Assembly (NCBI GenBank): GCA_015680625.1
Contig: JAAAXW010000154.1
Location: 33,085-97,084, forward strand
Length of the DNA: 64,000 nt
Direction: 5' to 3'
Origin: Mortierella hygrophila
Taxonomy: Eukaryota > Mortierellomycota > Mortierellomycetes > Mortierellales > Mortierellaceae
The notes beneath the pieces were generated by a model that was not told the origin of the DNA, ran no database searches, and saw only the letters and a list, made by a program, of their open reading frames with translations. Below are positions 34,894 to 47,585 of the stretch, one piece after another; position 1 is the first letter of the stretch, and every line of letters starts with the position of its first letter. The translations under genes and the position numbers were made by a program.

Positions 34894-34909
34894 CCCACGT
34901 CGACGTGGG
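34894..34909. promoter_or_regulatory. Perfect 16-bp palindrome with two ACGT cores
   Basis: CCCACGTCGACGTGGG reads identically on both strands. The half-site GACGTGG with an ACGT core resembles binding sites of bZIP or bHLH dimers (family knowledge). It lies about 860 bp before the dehydrogenase start. A regulatory role is inference. Confidence 0.4.
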
Positions 34910-35595
34910 CGCTGGCTGATACGAAACCATTGATTTTGCTTCCTTGCTTGTTTGAGAAGAATGGAAAAGAAGAAAAAGGCGTTGATTACTGTTCCCCTTC
35001 TGCGTCATGCAACCTTGCCCTCCCGAAATTACAATTATATTTCAAAGGCGGACAAGGACACAGTTGGATGCAGCGACAAGCCCGGATAGAAAAACAAACA
35101 ATCACGGACTAGGACTCGGTCACAATCGAATGCATTGCCCGGTTCTTCACCTCCAAAACATTTCAGGCTCGTTCACTACTGCAACATATTCACTAGCATA
35201 CATGTGTAGCTCTGATTCGAATGGCGGTGGAAAAGTGAGGCACTAACATTGAACAATCGCATCGAAAGAGGTCAACTGGTCTAACTAACTCCTTTGTCCG
35301 ATTATCAATCCTCTCCCTCTATTCTCTGTACGCCCTTCTCCACTTTCCCCTCCTTTTTCCCTCTTCTTTGTTCCTTTCGGCGTAGAATTAAGTTTTCTAT
35401 GGGACACCAAAATGTTTTTTTACGTCAGTATAGCCAATCACAGTGCCCCGCTTTGACCTTTTCTTTATCCGGCGCTCCTCCTTTTGTGCCTGAAAGCGTC
35501 CACCGCTATTAAGGCGTTGATCCTGCGGAGAGGGGGGGAGCCTGTTTCTGTTATTAAGTGGTTGATTTAACGAGCGAAAGAGAATGTCCGAAGGA

Positions 35596-35601
35596 TATAA
35601 A
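35596..35601 (+). promoter_or_regulatory. Candidate TATA box of the dehydrogenase gene
   Basis: TATAAA within GGATATAAACGCAAACG, 165 bases before the ATG and followed by a pyrimidine-rich leader. The context closely matches the one at 10934-10949. Confidence 0.5.
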
Positions 35602-35765
35602 CGCAAACGCCAATTCATCCCACATCCCATTTTTTTTTCTTCCCACACCAGTTTTCACCTCCTCCCCGCCTATACCTTTTTTTTTTCTTTCTCTTCACCC
35701 TCCCCTCTCACCACTCATTCCATTCCTTTTTGCATTCATTCCACCAACAACAACAACAAAAAAAA

Positions 35766-37178
35766 ATGACTAAAGAAAACATTCTCTTCATTGGAGGCGT
35801 CCGTCACGCCAAAGCTCAAGAAGCTGCCCTCGCCGCAAAATATAACATCCACGTACGTCAATTAACCATCCTGGAAAAAGAAAAAAAAAAAAAAAAAAAG
35901 GAGAAAAAATTAGTGGCGTTTTGTATGTCCTGGATCAATGAGAATTTTCTGTCTGCATATTATGCAAGATGGGGGGGGGGGATGATCCATCAAAGTAAAA
36001 CTTAACCAACAAAATAACAAGCGAAGGGGGGGGGAGAGGTACAGTTACCATTGCTAACACTTTTCTTTATATTTTTTTTTCTTCTTGCTTCTTGGTTGAT
36101 GACGATGGAGAATAGTATGCTGCCCTGACGCGTAAGGAATTGTTCGAGCAGCTTGAGACCGCAAAAAGGGAGGGTATCACCTTCAAGGCCCTCTACCGCG
36201 GCTTCGCCTCCCACTATGTAAGACTCATCTGCCCTTTTTTTTTTTTTTTTTTTTGGACTGTTTTCGCTTTCTCCACACATTCACCACACCTTACTCACCA
36301 GACCCCCCTTCATTTTCTACAATCCAAAAATACTAAAACCGCATTAGACCCTCGGAAGAGTCGACGAACCACTCCTCTCGGCCCTCCCTACCGGTCTAGA
36401 ACTCATCGGATCCGTCGGTGCCGGCTACGATTTCGTCGACGCCGAGGCAGCAACTCGCAACCACCAGTGGGTCACCAACACGCCCAGAGTCGTCGACGAC
36501 GCCACCGCAGACGCCACCATCCTCCTCCTCCTCTCGACTCTCCGTCACCAATACGAGGTCGAATACAACATGCGCCATGGACTGCCCAACAAGCCCAGAA
36601 TCGGAAGGGACCCTACAGGCATGATCTTGGGAATTGTCGGCATGGGCGGGATCGGCAAAGCCGTCGCCAAGAGAGCTCAGGCACTTGGCATGAACGTCGT
36701 CTACTACAACCGCCGTCCCATCTCTTTCAACGAGGAAGACGACGAAGCTGCTTCCTTGAAGGAAGTGAAGTATCTCCCAACATTAGATGCCCTCCTCACA
36801 ACCTCGGACGTCGTCTCCATCCACGTTCCCCTCTCAGCTGAAACCCGCCACCTCATCCGCGCCGAACAGTTCCAGAAGATGAAGTCTGGTGCCTACTTTC
36901 TCAACACTTCCCGTGGGCCCGTCGTCGATGAAGAGGCTCTCGTTCAAGCCCTGGAATCGGGTCATATCGCAGGTGCCGGCTTGGATGTGTTTGAGCACGA
37001 GCCCAAGGTTCACCCTAAGCTGTTGAAGAACATGAACGTTGCATTGATGCCTCATTTGGGCGCATTTACGATCGAGACTATCACAAAGATGGAGGCTTTG
37101 ACGATGAAGAATATTGACCTCTTCTTGTCCTCTGGCTCCCTCCTCACTCCCGTCAACAATATTCCTCAAGCCCTTTGA
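35766..37178 (+). CDS. D-isomer 2-hydroxyacid dehydrogenase (glyoxylate/hydroxypyruvate reductase-like)
   Basis: NAD(P)-dependent oxidoreductase expected to reduce a 2-keto acid such as glyoxylate or hydroxypyruvate; the substrate is not readable from sequence. Three exons: 35766-35852, 36116-36217 and 36348-37178 (339 aa). The N-terminal substrate-domain start (MTKENILFIGGVRHAKAQ) and GSVGAGYDFVD precede the nucleotide fold. That fold has GIVGMGGIGKAVAKRAQALG with a GxGxxG loop and YYNRR at the end of beta-2; Asn/Arg/Arg there could favour NADPH. Catalytic residues are Arg in NTSRGPVVDEEAL, Glu in DVFEHEPKVH and His in MPHLGAFT. The C terminus lacks a clear PTS1 (ends PQAL). Introns carry long A and T runs. 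The gene is convergent with RAD52. Confidence 0.92.
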
Positions 37179-37530
37179 ACTATCATTCCATCCCAACCAA
37201 TAATCCACATAATAAGCAAATACTAAATAAAAAATAAGTGTGCAAAAGTGAGCGTGTATTGTACAACATTATAGCTTTGAATTGGTACAAAGAGAAGATA
37301 GAGAGGAGAGAAATATAAGAAAAGTACAGAGGAAAGGAAAGAGGAAAGGAAGCATACGAGGAAAAAAAAATGGCGGCGAGGTACAGCGTGGTACAAAAAA
37401 TTAGGCGAAGGGATAGCCTCGACAGGATAACTAATAAGCAAAAGAAGAAGAACCTGAGGTGACAGCGAGAACGGTACAAAAGAAAGGAAAATGTCGAGAT
37501 TGGGCCTTGACTGAACAACCTGTGGCGTCT
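37179..37530. other. Convergent 3' flanks of the dehydrogenase and RAD52
   Basis: 352 bp, AT-rich, with A-rich AATAAAAAATAA near 37226 that could serve the dehydrogenase. No gene seen. Confidence 0.55.
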
Positions 37531-40014
37531 TCAGTCCAAACGGGGCTCCTTGTTGGATGCCGGTCCATGAAGGTCATGCGAGCTATTCAAACGTAAAAGA
37601 AACGAGAACAATTGTAATATTAGCCATTTCAGCTCATTAAGAACAACAGCAGCGCAAGCAATTCGACAATGTGGCGCGCCTTACCCATTATTAATGAAGG
37701 GTCGCTTCAGCCCATGACCTTGCTGATAATTATTGCTGCCATAGATGTTGTAGGACTGAGCACCTGAGTTGTGTCCTGTTGAAGCTCGGAATCCACCGGC
37801 AGCATTGTTACTGCCGTTGTTGGTGTTGCTGTTTCTGTGCTGACCGTTTGCAGCTGCGAGACTGTTGGCTCTCAAAACATTGACGGGTACAGTTTTTGCT
37901 GCCCCGACTGGCTGCGCTGCACTCGTTGGGTTTCGACTGACGCTGCTTCCGCTGTGTGAGCTCAGAGGTGTCGTAGCTCGAGAGCTATTGTTTGCTCCGT
38001 TTTGTTGGTCTTGGGACGTTGAGTTTGCGCCTCCTTGATTATTGTGTGACGCAGAACCCTGTGGAGTCGTAGCTGTCCCAGTTGATGGAGAGGATGACTT
38101 TGGGGTATATGCAGCATTCTTGAGTGCATTGAGCCCTGCGAAAGGGGTGGTCGCTCTGAATGGCGCTGATGGTGGTGGACCATGTGTTCGCTGCATATCT
38201 TGCGCAGTGGGTTTGGTTGGCGTAGTTTGAACAAGAGATGGACTACTAGTGGATCGTCCAAAAGATCCCGAGCGCTTTGGAGTTGAAGGAAATCCAGAGT
38301 TGTTTCCTGAACTGGTGCTCGAAACTGAAGCAAAGTCGGGCGTTGTTGCCTTGGGCTTGACGGGCGAGTCGTCGTTCATCATATCTGCCACATCGAGATC
38401 AATGTTGTCAAAATCCTTCATCCGCGGGCTCTCAGGCAGTGCCTGCGAGGGTGCAGAGTCATCGATATCAGGACCAAAAAAGAGATCGTCTGTAGAAAAG
38501 TCAGTAAGCGTGTCCCAACTAAAATCGCGCTCAACCTTTGAAAATCATTTAGAATCTCTTCGACGTGCCCTGTAGTGATCGCTAGGGCTCTTACCATCAT
38601 CTTCCTCAATTTTGATGTCGGATTGCAATTGGGCTCCTGCTTCGCTTGCCACGTTATTGCCTGTCATAGGGGCTTTGTTGGACGGTGCCAATGAGCTCGC
38701 TGTAGAAGTGGGTGTCGAAGTGGGTGTCGAAGTTGATGACACGCTAAAAGAGGGTCCACCAAGAGGCTGCTTTCCCGCAGCAAACCCCTGCTGTACGGTC
38801 GCCGGCTTGTAAGGTTTCGATTGCCCAGCTGTCCAACTGCTTGTTTGCGCGCTCGGGCTTGCGCTAGATCCCGCCTGCTGGTTCTGATAAGGATTCTGCT
38901 GCTGTTGCTGATTCTGGTACGGGTTCTGTTGTTGATTCTGCTGTGGGTTAAAGCTGTTTTGCTGTTGATGTGGCTGCTGTTGTGGTTTTGGAGGTAGAGG
39001 TTTCACTGTTTGTGGTTGTGGGCGTGCTTCGGTTGGGTATGTGTAAAACTCTACTTCGTTGTACTTGGCCTAAGTGAAGACATATTAAGCGGAGCAAAAT
39101 GAAGACTTAATAGTGATACTAAATAAATGCAAGCCTTTAATACAGGTTGTCTGCGATAACATAGCCCAACTGCGATTGCTTGTATGTCCTACCTTGTCGA
39201 ACCTTTGAGTGCTGAGGTACTTGGCGTAGTTCTTGTCGTAGAGACATGTACCCAAGAGATTTCCAAATGAAGTCAGGGCCCTCTTCAGAGCATCTGTAAC
39301 AGCCTCTTTCTTGGCCTATGTGATAGTGATAAAGTAATTTGGCAATATTTAGTCAGGGCGCTGCTTTTCAATTGTGAATCCCAGAGGTCGTTGCTGATCC
39401 AGAAAGAGTGAAAGATGTCGTACCTTTTCAAACGATGCGCCTTTACTCTTCTGGTTCTCGCTTGATCCATATCCCATATCCTATCAATAGTCAAAATTAT
39501 TAACAAGACCAGTGAGTCAGTCAAGTTACTGCTGGATAGATGAATCATTGTCTGATCTGCACCATCCATCCATAGTGCTGTAGAGAAACGTTATATGTAC
39601 CTCGTGAAAGGTCCCGTCCTTGAGGGTAACGCGGACAATGCAAGAGACGCCGACGGTGACCTTGCCGTCATTTTCAACCTCAAGGAAGTCGACGGTGACA
39701 TCCGTGATAGAGCTTCTCCAGCCGTTGAAGCCAAAGAGTTTGTTGGCAAGGTTCTTGATCTTCCAGCCTTCGATGTATGTGAGAGTCGACCGTCCAGGTC
39801 CGGCACGAGTGGCTGTAAACTCGGGTGGGAGGTATTTTGGAAGATCTGAATCGAGCTGTGCCTTTTCCTCTGCAGTAAAATCGACAATGGACTTGTAGGG
39901 CTGAACGGAAGCATGTCCAGAAAGTCCGACATGGGCGGTGTGTTGTGCTGAGGAGGTCATGTCGAAGGGGTTGTCATTTGGCCTGGTCAGTCCAGGCTCT
40001 GTCTTCGTGATCAT
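37531..40014 (-). CDS. RAD52: DNA repair and recombination protein Rad52
   Basis: Mediator of homologous recombination that loads Rad51 on RPA-coated DNA and anneals single strands. Six exons: 39601-40014, 39424-39480, 39193-39315, 38595-39069, 37685-38489 and 37531-37582 (641 aa). The conserved ring-forming DNA-binding domain is N-terminal: YIEGWKIKNLANKLFGFNGW, DFLEVENDGKVTVGVSCIVR, GYGSSENQKSKGASFEKAKK and TDALKRALTSFGNLLG. The rest is disordered: a Gln/Asn/Pro-rich part (NPYQNQQ repeats), an acidic patch (IKIEEDDDDLFFGPDIDDS) that may contact RPA, and long Ser/Thr/Asn runs. The last exon adds HDLHGPASNKEPRLD. It is longer than the roughly 470-residue budding-yeast protein because of these linkers. 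Confidence 0.95.
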
Positions 40015-41280
40015 TATAGCTGGCTTCTCTTTATAAATTGAAGCACAGGTCGGAGCGGCGATGTGAGTTTGTGTTTGTGTTGATTGGGTTGATTGGTGTG
40101 GGAGAAAGCGCGTCTATGAAGGAGAAGAAGGAGGAAAAGGGAAAAGGGAAGAAGAGAAAAAGGAAGACGAGATGGTTGGGTTCAGAGCTTCGACGAGAAA
40201 AGGATAAAAGTGGTGGCGGAGAAGTCAGTGGCAAAAGAGTCTGAGTTGATCTTCATGCACGTGACATGTACTCTATTCGCTCGCAGTTCTTGTATCCCTC
40301 AAGCAAAGAACCGCACAGAAAAAGAAACCAAAGAAGGGCGGGGTGGAGAAGTAACCTGTAGATCGATAAAAGTATGGTTTAACGTTAGACTATCTAGTGC
40401 ATTGATCCATCCACTGACATATGCATTATTGTTTCTTTTCTCATTTCTCTTCGTACCCTTGTCCGGGTACTGAAGTAAAGGTCGCCGAGCCAAATTAACC
40501 TTGTGAAGGTGGAGCAAGATCGAAAGGTCCGAGTGGCAAGCCTTCCTGAGTCCGTGATTTCATAAGTGGCCATCTTGGCAATGTTTGTTTTTTCTGCCCG
40601 TGTCAAATTGTTAATAGTTCAGCAAGTCAACACTACCATCGACAAAGCAGTGAGCAAGACAATGAAAGGGCTCACTGTGTTATTTGATGTTTATTCTTCA
40701 GCCTGCCTTGTTTGATTTGCATTGATGAATATGATGATATTTACTTGGGCTGTGAAGAAGGTGCGATTGATTCGTAAGGGTGCAGTTGAGTCCTGCTCAA
40801 CAGAAATGCAAGATGAACAACGAGAAGGGATTTCGGCAACGATGGTTTTAGTCTGCGTGGCTGACTTGTTGCAGGAGGGATCTGTTGGAGTATGTGGTTG
40901 AGTTAGTCCAAGTTGGTTGTCAGCAATGAGATACACACCTGGGATAAAGGAAGACCCCAACAATAACAAAGAACAGCGGCAAAAGCAATGGGCAAGGGAC
41001 AGGTCAACTCTATCCAAAGGTTCCGAAAGGGAGCGGGAGTTTTTTTTGTTCAGATTTTGGCGGGAGTTTTTGCCTAGGAATGCGATTGGCTAAGAAGTCA
41101 GATAGCGAGACAGTCAACTACAACAACACCTCAGCTGGGACCAAAGGGCAGATTTCTCGTTGTTCTTTTTCTTCGTGTCTTCCTGAAAGGAGGCAAAAGT
41201 TACCTTTGGTGATAGAGAGAGGAAGAGGGAGGGGTGAACAACACCCCAGCCAGTCCCTCTCTTTTCCAGTGTCTCTCTGG

Positions 41281-41281
<1 letters not shown>

Positions 41282-41324
<43 letters not shown>
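41282..41324 (+). repeat. (CT)n microsatellite
   Basis: About 21 CT units. Together with a second array 150 bp downstream it sits in the pyrimidine-rich leader of the Boi-like gene. Long CT arrays are GA-factor-like or slippage-prone sequences. Confidence 0.9.
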
Positions 41325-41327
<3 letters not shown>

Positions 41328-41473
41328 TTAGACACCACCCTGCTCACCACACAGTTGAAGACTGATAATTTTTTCTTTGTGGTCGATCGATGTATTGAGA
41401 GACCCACCGATGGCCTTATTTTCTTTCTCTTTCCCTCTTTCCCTCCTTTCCTTTTATTCTCATTCCTTCCCCA

Positions 41474-41477
41474 ACTC

Positions 41478-41511
<34 letters not shown>
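41474..41511 (+). repeat. (CT)n microsatellite, interrupted
   Basis: About 18 CT units with one interruption (CTCTCTATCT). Confidence 0.88.
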
Positions 41512-42071
41512 CTTCTCTCCCCTTCCCTTCCCTCCGTCCCTCATCCATCCTTCTTCCCTCTCTTCCCATGGACGACCTGATGAACTAACCGCCAACACCC
41601 CGCTACCAACAGCAACAGCACTAATCACTCCCTCACTCACTCATTCCTTCCTCCACTCTTACACTTCGCTCTCTCTCTCTCTCACACACACGCACTCCTC
41701 GGCTCCCTCTCTCTATTTCATACCTCCCTACACTTGACACCCACCCCACCTCCCCTTTCCCTGCACACATAACCCTTTCCTACCCCTATCCTCCGTCGAC
41801 TTTATATTACCCTACCCCCCTCCTCCTATATTTCATTACCGAGTAAGCATACGTTATCGGGCAACAGCTCCCTGTTGTAACATATATCCACCACTCATCT
41901 CTCTTAATATTCCCCGTTTATCCCAATATTACATCCGTTTGATACGTATTGTACCTTCTATCCTACCTTCATCTCATCTTTTTTTCACTCTTGTCCTCAC
42001 TGAGTGCTTCCAGCTGCCTCTTTTCTCTCTCCTTGACACCGACTCGTTTTCACTCCCTACTTTGAACTTTG

Positions 42072-42113
42072 AACAACAGCAGCAACAATAACAGCAGCAA
42101 CAATAACAGCAGC

Positions 42114-42168
<55 letters not shown>

Positions 42169-42184
42169 GTAACAACAACAACAA
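42072..42184 (+). repeat. CAA/CAG triplet array in leader
   Basis: About 110 bp of CAA triplets with CAG and AAT interruptions at the left edge. Non-coding here: no ATG-led frame joins the Boi gene. It resembles the glutamine-coding arrays inside that gene. Confidence 0.88.
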
Positions 42185-42924
42185 GAGGGAAAAAATGGTC
42201 AACAAGGACCTCGATAGCAACAAATAATATTTTTTTTCCCCCTTCGCTCATCGTTTCCCACCCTTTTTCGTCTCGGCCACAACCGTTGGCTGCAATCATC
42301 AACAGTAATATTCAAGGGTGTGTGTTTGTTGCACCTACTCCTCGTTTCTTTTTCCTTCCTCGTGGCAACAACCAAAGAGTCCGTTGACATTTCATTTTTC
42401 GTGTGTGTTTTTGTGCTTTGTGTTCAGAAAAACAATTCCCTCTTTGCCTGTCTTCCTCTCTTCTTCCCTCTTCTCTTCTTCTCTCATTTAATTACACCAC
42501 TATATACCCTCCACCCTCCTTCCCACCTTTTATTTCGCCTGTTAAGAGAGAGAAAAAGAGCGGGAACTCGACTCTGCTTCTTTTCGTATTTCAACTAAAC
42601 ACTCTAAAGGGAACAAGAAACACTCTTGGTAAACTGAGAGAGAGAAAGACAAGAGAGCTCTTTATCTATCCTCCAGACCGACAAACGAACAGGACGAACC
42701 CGACTACAACCCACTCATTTAACTCCATTTCGGCATCGCTTCCACTCTTGTCCTCCCGAATGCTCCATCGAAAGTTGTGTTCTTGGCGTGCATAACCTCT
42801 AACCTTTGTTCTTCTCATTGTTTTCTTTAGACGAGTAGCTGTTACTTCTTCGCTTTTTTTCTTACCCGACACACACACAGACATTCGCCATCGCCTCCAA
42901 GGGCGACAAGCGAGACTCTGAACC

Positions 42925-45900
42925 ATGACCGAAACTGTGTGGGCGATCCATAACTTTGAGGCCGAGGCCGACGACGAGATCTCTTTCCGTGTTGACGAGC
43001 CGATTATCGTACTTCAGAAGGATGATTTGTACCAGGATGGCTGGTGGGAGGTAAGCAACATACAAAGAATGAAATTCTATATTCACGATTTTATTAAAAT
43101 TGGGCGCAAGGGTAACAAAAAGCATGGGCAATGCATTGCTTACGATACTTGACAGGACATATGATGACGGACTCGAACCCTATTACAACTCCCCTTGGCT
43201 CCTTTTTTTTATGCTTCTCTTTCTTCTACATCGACTATCAAACATGCCATGCAGAAGGATGAACAAAGCGACAACGTGGATGCATTGTTCCTACCTTGCA
43301 CCTTGCGGCATCAATTTTGACTTTTGGCAACAGGGTAACAACATCGACAGCAGAGTGGAGCCCGACTCTCTTTTTGCTCACTCTCTCTCTCTCCCAGACG
43401 GCTGAGAAATATGAGACTGACCATGTCTTTTTGCTCAACTCTCGATGTGGTCATCGATTGAAACTATACCTATCCGGATCAACGCTGTTATGTCAATGCT
43501 TGACCACCTTTTGTCTCCTTGACCCGTCAACACTCCCGGCGCCCCCATCGCCTACTTCTTACTCCCACCTACCCACGAACAAGCATGTTCCATGTACTCT
43601 CGTTTACCTAACCAACAACTCTCACCCTTTCTATTCCGAAATGCCAGGGTATCAACACACGAGGAGAGACCGGACTCTTTCCCCAGAATTACACCGTTAA
43701 AAGTAAGTTGAGACGGCGTCAAACAGGGAATTGAAAACACAACAGCAACACCACCAACATCAACAACAAAAGCCAATGAGTTTTGTGTTTTCTGAGAGCG
43801 AACAAAAACAAGAGAAAAAGACAGAGGATAGAGAGCCCCAATGAGATACCGAGAGCATGTCACTTCGTTGTTTCTTCCTTTGCATGTGGACACAAGAAAA
43901 AAGGACGTTTTTCTTTTCCTTGGAGAGCAGGACATGAAAAATGAGTCGAAAATAGGAGGTTTTTATAGAGTGTACTCATTGCCGACTATGTCGTACCTTT
44001 GGATCCCTGGGGGGAGGAGCGAGAGGTGCCCAGGCCATGTCAAAGGAGCAAGCTGCAGAGGAAGAAAAACTGGGGCTGGAAAAGAAATCCCAAAGGACAT
44101 TTTGATGTCAATGCTCACACGTTTGCTTACATTGACATCCTTGTCCTGCACATCCTTTTAGACCCACCAGAGAAGGCTCAGACAGCGGTCCCCAATGCTT
44201 ATAGCGGCGGAGATAGCAATGCTCTTGCTAGCAACGGCATGGCCAAATATGGAGCTACTGGGTCCGCCACCACGTCAAATCCCAACACCACCTCAACTCC
44301 CAACAACCACATCCAGTATGGTCTCGACATGAACAACAGCAATTCCAGTCGGATGATGGGCCAACAACAACAACAGAACAGCCTCAGTAATAACGTCACC
44401 AACACCTTGAACAACATGCATATCCACCAGAACCCTACGATTGCTAGTCCTCTTATGGGAGGACAAGGAACCCGGACCACTTACGGAGGATCCTCCAGTA
44501 ATGTCGGCTCGAATGGCGGTGCCCCCAACAGCAAGGTCCTTGCCCGAACTGTTGAGGATAGTCTGAACGAGCCGCAGTTGACTGGACACCCTGCGGCATG
44601 GTCAATTGAGCAAGTCGCCTTCTGGCTGCGTTGGTGCGGGTTTGACAGTGTTGTTGACAGCTTTGTTGGTAAGTTCTCTTGGTGTATCTACTATTGTCGG
44701 AATCATTACTGAAATTAATATTTCTCCGAGCCAAATAACTTATATATAATTCGCCGACAAACGTGCTCTAGACAACGAAATCTCGGGAGCAATCTTGCTG
44801 GAGCTGAACTTGAACAACCTGAAGGAACTGGACATCAACTCTTTCGGAAAGCGCTTCAACATTATGAACGCTATCACGTCCTTGAAGCAGATCACCAAGG
44901 GCGAGCAGTCCACTAAGAGTCTCTATGGTGTCATGTCCAACCCGACTTCGATGTACGGGATTGGCCCCAATATTCCTCCTCGCATGGCCTCGGCGCCTAT
45001 TATCGTCCCCAACCCCACTCGCACCTCGTACGACCCACGGGCGGAATACATGCGGGACCCACGTCAGGATCTTCATGACCCCCGCAACGGACCTACCGGA
45101 CCTCCACCACCAGCTCCCGCCTCTGTTCAGTCCCCAATCATTCGGTCTCCATTACAGCAACCTCAACAACACAACCATCACCAGCAGGCTCAGTCATTGG
45201 CGCGCTCAGACACTATCGCCTCAGTCCTCAGCGGTGGAAGCATTGGTGATACCAATTCTGGTCGTGGCGCCCAGCGTCAGAGTGTCACCTCGGCTTACTC
45301 TGCCAACTCGAACCCCAATCGCAGTCCCTGGGAGCGCATCGCACCTCGCCTTCCACAGATGCCCAACCCTGCTCTCCCCCAGCAGCGCGACTTTGAAGAT
45401 TTATCGTACAGTCGATCCCTGGAGCAGCAGCAGTCAGCAATGGACCCATACTCGAACGGATTGGACCGCGGTAACAATGGACCACTAAGCCCAGAGATAC
45501 CCCCACAGCATATGGTCTACCAATCAGAGCCTTACCAACAGCCGACCCCCAAGCAACGCAAATACCATAATCCCGACAACACCAACCGGCAGTTGAACGG
45601 CAAGGCCGATCCAAGCGACAAGGTTGTGCCCTTGGACCTGATCGGCAAGCCCGACCATGCAGGATGGCTCAAGAAGCGAGGCGACACCTACCGGACCTGG
45701 AAGTCACGCTGGTTCATGTTGAAGGGTGTGACGCTCTACTACATGAACTCGCCCAAGGATAACGCGAGCAAGGACTACATCAACCTGATCGGCTATAAGA
45801 TTATCCAGGATGAGAACATATATGCTGGCAAGTACTGCTTCAAGGCGGTGCACGATGAGCTCCGCAACTTTTACTTTTACACAGAAAGCGAGAGTGAAAT

Positions 45901-47439
45901 GAAAGGCTGGCTCAAGGCTTTGATGAAGGTCACCATCGGTCGTGACCCTACGGCTCCAGTCATCTCGTCGAGCAACATCCCGACCATCCCTCTCCATGTC
46001 GCCCGTCAGATGGCGCCCCGTCCCCCTTCGCCCTCAAAACGCATCCGTGGTTTGGGACCTAATGGCCAGCCTATGCACCCTCAACAGCAGCAGCACCAAT
46101 TGCAATATGACCAAAGGCTCCAGCAACAACAACAGCAACAGCAACAACAATTGCAGCAGCAGAAGCAGGAACTCCAGATACAGCAGGAAGTCCAGATGCA
46201 GCAGCAGAAGTCGTTCCAGCAACGACTACTCGACTATGATGACCAGGACTCTGACGGTGAGGATTACCTCCCCATCGAGTACGGTAACCCCAATGGTAGC
46301 AAGTTCAACACCCTCAACAGCCCCGCCAATGTGCTCAACAACAAGATCATGAATAACGCCAACAACTTGAGTAGCAATAGCAACTCGACCAGCATGAGCC
46401 ATGACCAGGCACATGTCCAGGCCCAGCCTGAGAGTCCCATCCTCCAGTCGCCACCCGTCCAGTCGTCCGTCGGTCAGCAGCAGCGTCTTAGCTTTGTTGG
46501 TGATCAGCAGGACGGCGATGATGATCCTTGGAGGAATGAGGATGATGAGGGTTTCAGCCAGCGCAAGGCTGCCAATGGCCAGACCTTGACCCCTCTTTCC
46601 CAGCCTCTTCAGCAGCAGCTGTTGAAGAACTTGCGTCCTGATAGTGAGCTTGACTCCTTCCATCAACGTGCCGAAAAAGCCCAGGAAAACACCAACGGCC
46701 GCTGGGTGAGTCTCCTCTCCTTGTTATTCAGAAGCTTTGTCTCGCTTCAGTGTTCTTGACTTGTTTACTAATCATTTTTTGATTGAATTATCCCCTACTT
46801 CATAGACACAGGAGCAGTATGTGAGTTGGATGAACCGCAACTTGCCCTCAACCGTCGAGCCCGTGAGCGACATGACAGGCTCGCTCAGATCCGGCGTTGT
46901 CCTCGTCCGTCTGATCGAGCAGCTCTCGGGCGACCAGGTCGATAAGCGGATCCCTAACGCAACCTACACCCTTCAGATGCTCGAGAACCTCCTCACAGCC
47001 TTCAAGTTCATGGATCGGGTCGGCGTCTCGACTGAGGGTTATACCGTCAAGGACATTTTTAATGGAAATGAGGACAAGATTGTCTTGATGTTCGAGTCTA
47101 TCCGTGCTCGCTTCCCCAATGACGCCGCCGCCCCTGCCGCCCCTTCTTCCGCTTCCATCTCTGCCTCCGCTACAGCACCAAGCCCTGTTGCTGCTCTTAG
47201 TAACATCACTTCTGGACCCACCCGCACTATGGGTATCACGTCCTCGCCCCTGTTAAGCTCTGGAGCCATTCCTTCAGGTCAACCCACCGGCAGTCTCCCA
47301 GCACCACCCTCGGGCCAACCCCCCAAGGGCTCTCCTCGTCCTCCACCACCCAACAGCAATGGATCAGTGGGGCGCTCTCCCAAGATTGGAAACGGTGCCT
47401 CTACTTTCCAATCTCCATCATCCCCAAACTTGTCTCACC

Positions 47440-47473
<34 letters not shown>

Positions 47474-47585
47474 GCAACAGCAGCAGCAGCAGCAGCCTGC
47501 ACCTTCAAGAATGCAAGCCCAGAACACTGGCGGTTCTGAGTTCGAGGCACTTTATGACGAAGCAGCTCGCAGTACTATTTCCTAA
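42925..47585 (+). CDS. Boi-type polarity scaffold: SH3-SAM-PH plus C-terminal CH domain
   Basis: Yeast Boi1/2 are SH3-SAM-PH scaffolds linking Cdc42 signalling to exocytosis at growth sites. Five exons: 42925-43050, 43648-43702, 44162-44668, 44772-46705 and 46806-47585 (1,133 aa). SH3 (about 1-60) has AIHNFEAEADDEISF, GWWE and GLFPQNYTV, split by a 597-nt intron. SAM has WSIEQVAFWLRWCGFDSVVD, LLELNLNNLKELDI and FGKRFNIMNAI. PH has HAGWLKKRGDTYRTWKSRWF and FYFYTESESEMKGWLKALM. Gln-rich stretches follow. The last exon brings a calponin-homology-like domain (YVSWMNRNLPSTV, LRSGVVLVRLIEQLSG, YTLQMLENLLTAFKFMDRVG, VKDIFNGNEDKIVLMF), then a Pro/Ser tail and a polyQ run. CH is not part of yeast Boi proteins. 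The exon 4-5 junction is a strong GTGAGT/AG pair and keeps frame. Confidence 0.9.

Larger units (their letters stand above)
34489..35765. other. Intergenic interval before the dehydrogenase gene
   Basis: 1.3 kb with no recognised gene. It holds AATAAA at 34850, a duplicated ACGCGTCTA pair just before it, a perfect 16-bp palindrome at 34894-34909, and TATAAA at 35596. A CT-rich then CAA/A-rich leader runs up to the ATG. Confidence 0.6.
40015..42924. other. Long divergent promoter region, RAD52 / Boi-like gene
   Basis: 2.9 kb. A CACGTG lies near 40259. From about 41200 rightwards the plus strand is a very pyrimidine-rich leader with two (CT)n arrays and a CAA array, leading into the Boi-type gene. 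Short reverse ORFs at 40394-41017 (one beginning MATYEITDSGRLATRTF after an AAG) could be a small gene, but I recognise neither product nor convincing splice pattern. Confidence 0.5.

Noticed and set aside
36140..36841. 233-codon Arg/Pro-rich forward ORF
   Set aside because: Shadow frame of exons 2-3 of the dehydrogenase; the true frame carries all catalytic motifs.
40394..41017. Small reverse-strand gene (MATYEITDSGRLATRTF...)
   Set aside because: Possible, but no domain was recognised and no splice pattern linked the pieces; left unannotated.
42072..42184. Coding polyQ array
   Set aside because: It lies upstream of the Boi ATG with no open frame joining it; leader repeat only.
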